Assembly (NCBI GenBank): GCA_964518875.1
Contig: CAZFHI010000006.1
Span: 1 to 64,000, forward strand
Direction: 5' to 3'
DNA: 64,000 bases
Origin: DTU024 sp964518875
GTDB taxonomy: Bacteria; Bacillota; Clostridia; Christensenellales; Aristaeellaceae
The translations under genes and the position numbers were made by a program. This document shows, piece by piece, positions 61,611 through 64,000 of the stretch; positions within the stretch are counted from its first letter, which is position 1; the number at the start of each line of letters is the position of its first letter. The notes below the pieces were generated by a model, which had not been told where the DNA came from, did no database searches, and was given only the letters and a program-made list of their open reading frames with translations.

Positions 61611-64000
61611 TTACGCCTTGTCGTGTTTGTCTGAACGGCGGTGGCGCACGTGCGTTTTAGGCGAGTCCGCTGCGTTTTCCGTACTGGTTTTATCAGTATT
61701 TTCGGGCTTGGCGGCAGGCTTGTTTGTTCGCTGTCCTGCGTTAGGCCTGAACTGCGCCGTCGTCTGTTCCGCGTTTTGGTTATTAGCGTTAGGCCTGAAC
61801 TGCGTAGTTGATTGTCCCGCGTTTGGGTTATTAGCGTTAGGCCTGAACTGCGCCGTCGGCTGTCCCGCGTTTGGGCCGTTAGCGTTAGGCCTGAACTGCG
61901 CCGTCGGCTGTCCAGCGTTCTGGTTATTAGCGTTAGGCCTGAACTGCGTCGTCGGCTGTCCCGCGTTTTGGCCGTTAGCGTTAGGCCTGAACTGTGTCGT
62001 TGACTGTCCCGCGTTTTGGTTATTAGCGTTAGGCCTGAACTGCGTCGTCGGCTGTCCCGCGTTCTGGTTATTAGCGTTAGGCCTGAACTGCGCCGTCGGC
62101 TGTCTGCCGTTTTGGCCGTTAGCGTTTGAGTTAAAGCGCGTCGTCCCCTGGTTCGGGTTTCTCGGCGTCCTCGCGTTAGGCGGCGCGTAGCCGTTATTGC
62201 CGCGCTTAGCGTCCTGGCTCATCATCTTGCGCTTCGCCGCGCGCTGGGCGGCGTTTTTCCTGTTTTTCGTATACATATAATAGCCGTAGTATCCGCCAGC
62301 TCCCAGCACCGCTACTATAGCGAGCACCAGAAGCCCCGTCGGGAACGACGATGACGGCGCTTCCTCCGGTATACGCGTTTCAAGCGGGTTAAGGCTTACG
62401 GTAGGCGTGGGCGAAGCGCTCGGCGAAGGCGTGGGCGTTACTATTTCCTCCACGTTGGGCGTCGGCGTGCCGAGCGGGTTAAACGGCTCGTAGCTCGTCT
62501 GCGCGAGGTGGGGGTTGGTCCATACCTGCGTGTTAAAGTCTTCCACAGGGGTAATGTTGTTCGACGTCGTGTTCCCTGCGTTTGTGTTCGTGTTCGCTTC
62601 AAGGTACTCTTCGCTTTGCAGGAAGCTTGTAAGCTGGTTCATCGGAAGCACTGTAAAGTAATCGCTCATTACATAGCCTTCCGTACCCGCCTGGTTTATA
62701 TGGTACCACATTTTGCCGTTATTATCCGTCCTGGTGCCGAGCACAAGCGCGAACTGGTTCTTGTCCATCATCTTTATATACGCGGCGTCAGTGCTCGCGT
62801 CCCCGCGCAGGCGCACCTTGTCCGCCGTAACGTAGCCGTAGCTTGAAAGGCTTGACGAAGACGGGGGTATCTGCGGCGTCGCGACGGGAGGAAGCGTTAC
62901 CTTGAGCGAAGCCAGGTAGTTGGCTTCTTCCTCGGGGGTTAAAAGCCTTAGCTGATCCTGCCTTATAAAACCGTAGTTCTCTTTGTGCCTGCTCGTGTGC
63001 CATATGTCCCCGCCGCCGTATTCCTGCCCGTAAACCTGCACTATTTCATTGCGGGGCAGCATTTCCAAAATTCTCGCGTTGGTATCCATATTTGTGCGCA
63101 GGGGAACGTTTTCTCCGTTGGTTATGCCAAAGCCTGAAAACTGCTGAAGCGGAGGCGCCGCGGTTGGCGTTTCAAGAGGGGCCGCCTGCAGGGCGTCAAG
63201 ATAAGGCTGCGCTTCCGCGGCGCTTATGCGCTTTAATACGCTGTCCTTTACATAGCCCTTCTGCCTTATGGGCAGCGCTTCCACTATGTCCCAGGCTACG
63301 CCGTCCACGTAGGTTTGCCCTGAAATTAAAACTATGGTGTTTTCAGGGAGCATGGCGATGCTAAGCTCTCCCGCGTTGCCTACGCCCGTGCTTAAGTTCG
63401 CTTTCTTAGTGGTTAATGCGTATCCAAGGTACGCGGCGGGCGGCGCGGTAGCCGGAACGGGCGTCGCCGTAACGGGTATAGCTGTAAACGTAGGCGCGGG
63501 CGTATCCGTAGCTTCAACGGGCGGAAGCGTGATGAACGGCACCGGACTGTTTAACGACGCCTGCTTTCTTTCGCTTTCCGTTTCGCTCATAAGCGTTACA
63601 TACTCGCTCAATACAAAGGCGTCCTTGTTGTTTACCTTTATAACGTACCAGGGCTTCCCGTCCACCGTCTGCTGCTGGAAAACGAACATTTCGTCGCCTT
63701 TGTTAAGTCTTGCGACTACGTCCGATGATTTTGTGGCCTTCTTTCTCGTGTTAAGGCTGCCGACGTTCGCTGTCGCCCAGCGGTTTATAGGCATGCCGTC
63801 AACTATGGCTGAAGGCGCCGGCGTAGGGGATGCGGTAGGCGCAGGCGTATACCCGAGCGCGTTCGCCGCTTCCTCGTCGCTTAAAAGCTTAGTTACATTT
63901 TCCCTTATAAAGCCCTTCTGGCCGTTTATTTCCGCCTCATACCACATTTCGTCCCTTGAATTTACCAGGGAACCCGTTATGTGCGCCAGGTCTTTAGCGC
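61611..64000 (-). CDS. Membrane-anchored multi-SH3 protein with cytoplasmic repeat tail, 5' end outside the window
   Basis: The frame is open to the right edge; the ATG at 63947 lies inside an SH3 domain, so the true start is beyond 64000. About 795 residues visible. Four complete SH3 repeats and one partial, each followed by a short helix of the type LSxEEAxxYL or LTPEEEANYL, with Thr/Pro/Ala-rich linkers. After a Pro/Ser-rich spacer there is one membrane helix (FPTGLLVLAIVAVLGAGGYY), a basic stretch (KNRKNAAQRAAKRKM) that by the positive-inside rule puts the tail in the cytoplasm, and eight tandem 16-residue repeats QPT(A/T)QFRPNANNQNAG, then a charged end. Outside: wall binding. Inside: unknown. 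Confidence 0.88.
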   Translation of the reverse strand, partial: AKDLAHITGSLVNSRDEMWYEAEINGQKGFIRENVTKLLSDEEAANALGYTPAPTASPTPAPSAIVDGMPINRWATANVGSLNTRKKATKSSDVVARLNKGDEMFVFQQQTVDGKPWYVIKVNNKDAFVLSEYVTLMSETESERKQASLNSPVPFITLPPVEATDTPAPTFTAIPVTATPVPATAPPAAYLGYALTTKKANLSTGVGNAGELSIAMLPENTIVLISGQTYVDGVAWDIVEALPIRQKGYVKDSVLKRISAAEAQPYLDALQAAPLETPTAAPPLQQFSGFGITNGENVPLRTNMDTNARILEMLPRNEIVQVYGQEYGGGDIWHTSRHKENYGFIRQDQLRLLTPEEEANYLASLKVTLPPVATPQIPPSSSSLSSYGYVTADKVRLRGDASTDAAYIKMMDKNQFALVLGTRTDNNGKMWYHINQAGTEGYVMSDYFTVLPMNQLTSFLQSEEYLEANTNTNAGNTTSNNITPVEDFNTQVWTNPHLAQTSYEPFNPLGTPTPNVEEIVTPTPSPSASPTPTVSLNPLETRIPEEAPSSSFPTGLLVLAIVAVLGAGGYYGYYMYTKNRKNAAQRAAKRKMMSQDAKRGNNGYAPPNARTPRNPNQGTTRFNSNANGQNGRQPTAQFRPNANNQNAGQPTTQFRPNANNQNAGQSTTQFRPNANGQNAGQPTTQFRPNANNQNAGQPTAQFRPNANGPNAGQPTAQFRPNANNPNAGQSTTQFRPNANNQNAEQTTAQFRPNAGQRTNKPAAKPENTDKTSTENAADSPKTHVRHRRSDKHDKA
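61738..62115 (-). repeat. Eight tandem 48-bp repeats coding the 16-residue tail units
   Basis: GTTAGGCCTGAACTGCG (+ strand) recurs every 48 bp eight times. The units differ by scattered substitutions that mostly swap P/S, A/T, N/G and Q/P at fixed places, while T-x-QFRPNA is constant, so the protein motif is probably under selection. Tandem repeats of this size are prone to copy-number change. Confidence 0.9.

Overview
The window looks like a chromosomal piece of an anaerobic, low-to-mid-GC Gram-positive bacterium, most likely a Clostridia-type Firmicute. The pointers are strong AGGAGG ribosome binding sites, frequent GTG/TTG starts, many Sec-exported SH3-domain wall proteins, the TelA/XpaC pair, SbcCD, a hybrid cluster protein, a BaiN-like flavoprotein and a type I-C CRISPR array. 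Heavy ATA (Ile) codon use and a glutaminyl-tRNA synthetase suggest a less-studied lineage; I cannot name a genus.

Layout. Positions 1-7319 are the leader-distal part of a very long CRISPR array: 111 repeats counted, running off the left edge, with no cas genes in the window. A decayed extra repeat and terminator-like hairpins follow. At 7501-8936 is a stranded phage head-protein gene with a toxin-like C-terminus and a small putative immunity gene. From 9.3 to 20.2 kb come glnS-gltX, an aldo/keto reductase, an exported FMN/FAD reductase, a GH13 amylase with a palindromic upstream site, an exported protein of unknown function, a phosphoesterase and a class I amidotransferase.

From 20.45 to 25.0 kb the character changes. 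A good promoter precedes about 560 bases without a gene but rich in hairpins, two with the same 9-nt loop and three 35-bp-spaced units ending in GNRA-type hairpins: a candidate large structured RNA. AT-rich genes follow, two of them broken (one frameshift plus ATA start, one in-frame TAG), then an intact propeller/solute-binding fusion. From 25.1 to 29.5 kb is a translationally coupled crp/fnr-sbcD-sbcC operon. From 29.7 to 36.7 kb are a methyltransferase pseudogene, two MBL-fold hydrolases, two GNAT acetyltransferases and the xpaC-telA-phosphodiesterase operon. From 37 to 45.3 kb are a BaiN-like flavoprotein, a nine-SH3 wall protein, murI, a four-SH3 protein, a small zinc peptidase and another GNAT.

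At 45.5-50 kb is a divergon: hcp to the left and an HMA protein, a RIC-like protein and a P-type ATPase to the right. They share one perfect 24-bp palindrome exactly equidistant (-41.5) from two -10 boxes, as expected for Fnr/Crp-type activation on both sides. The hcp leader carries three 30-bp repeats spaced 60-61 bp. After an IS256-like transposase remnant come a TetR regulator and its divergent heterodimeric ABC exporter with an operator, then potABC-murG, an NYN/LOTUS protein-glycosyltransferase-ferritin operon, and the 3' part of a membrane-anchored SH3 protein with a 16-residue repeat tail that runs off the right edge.
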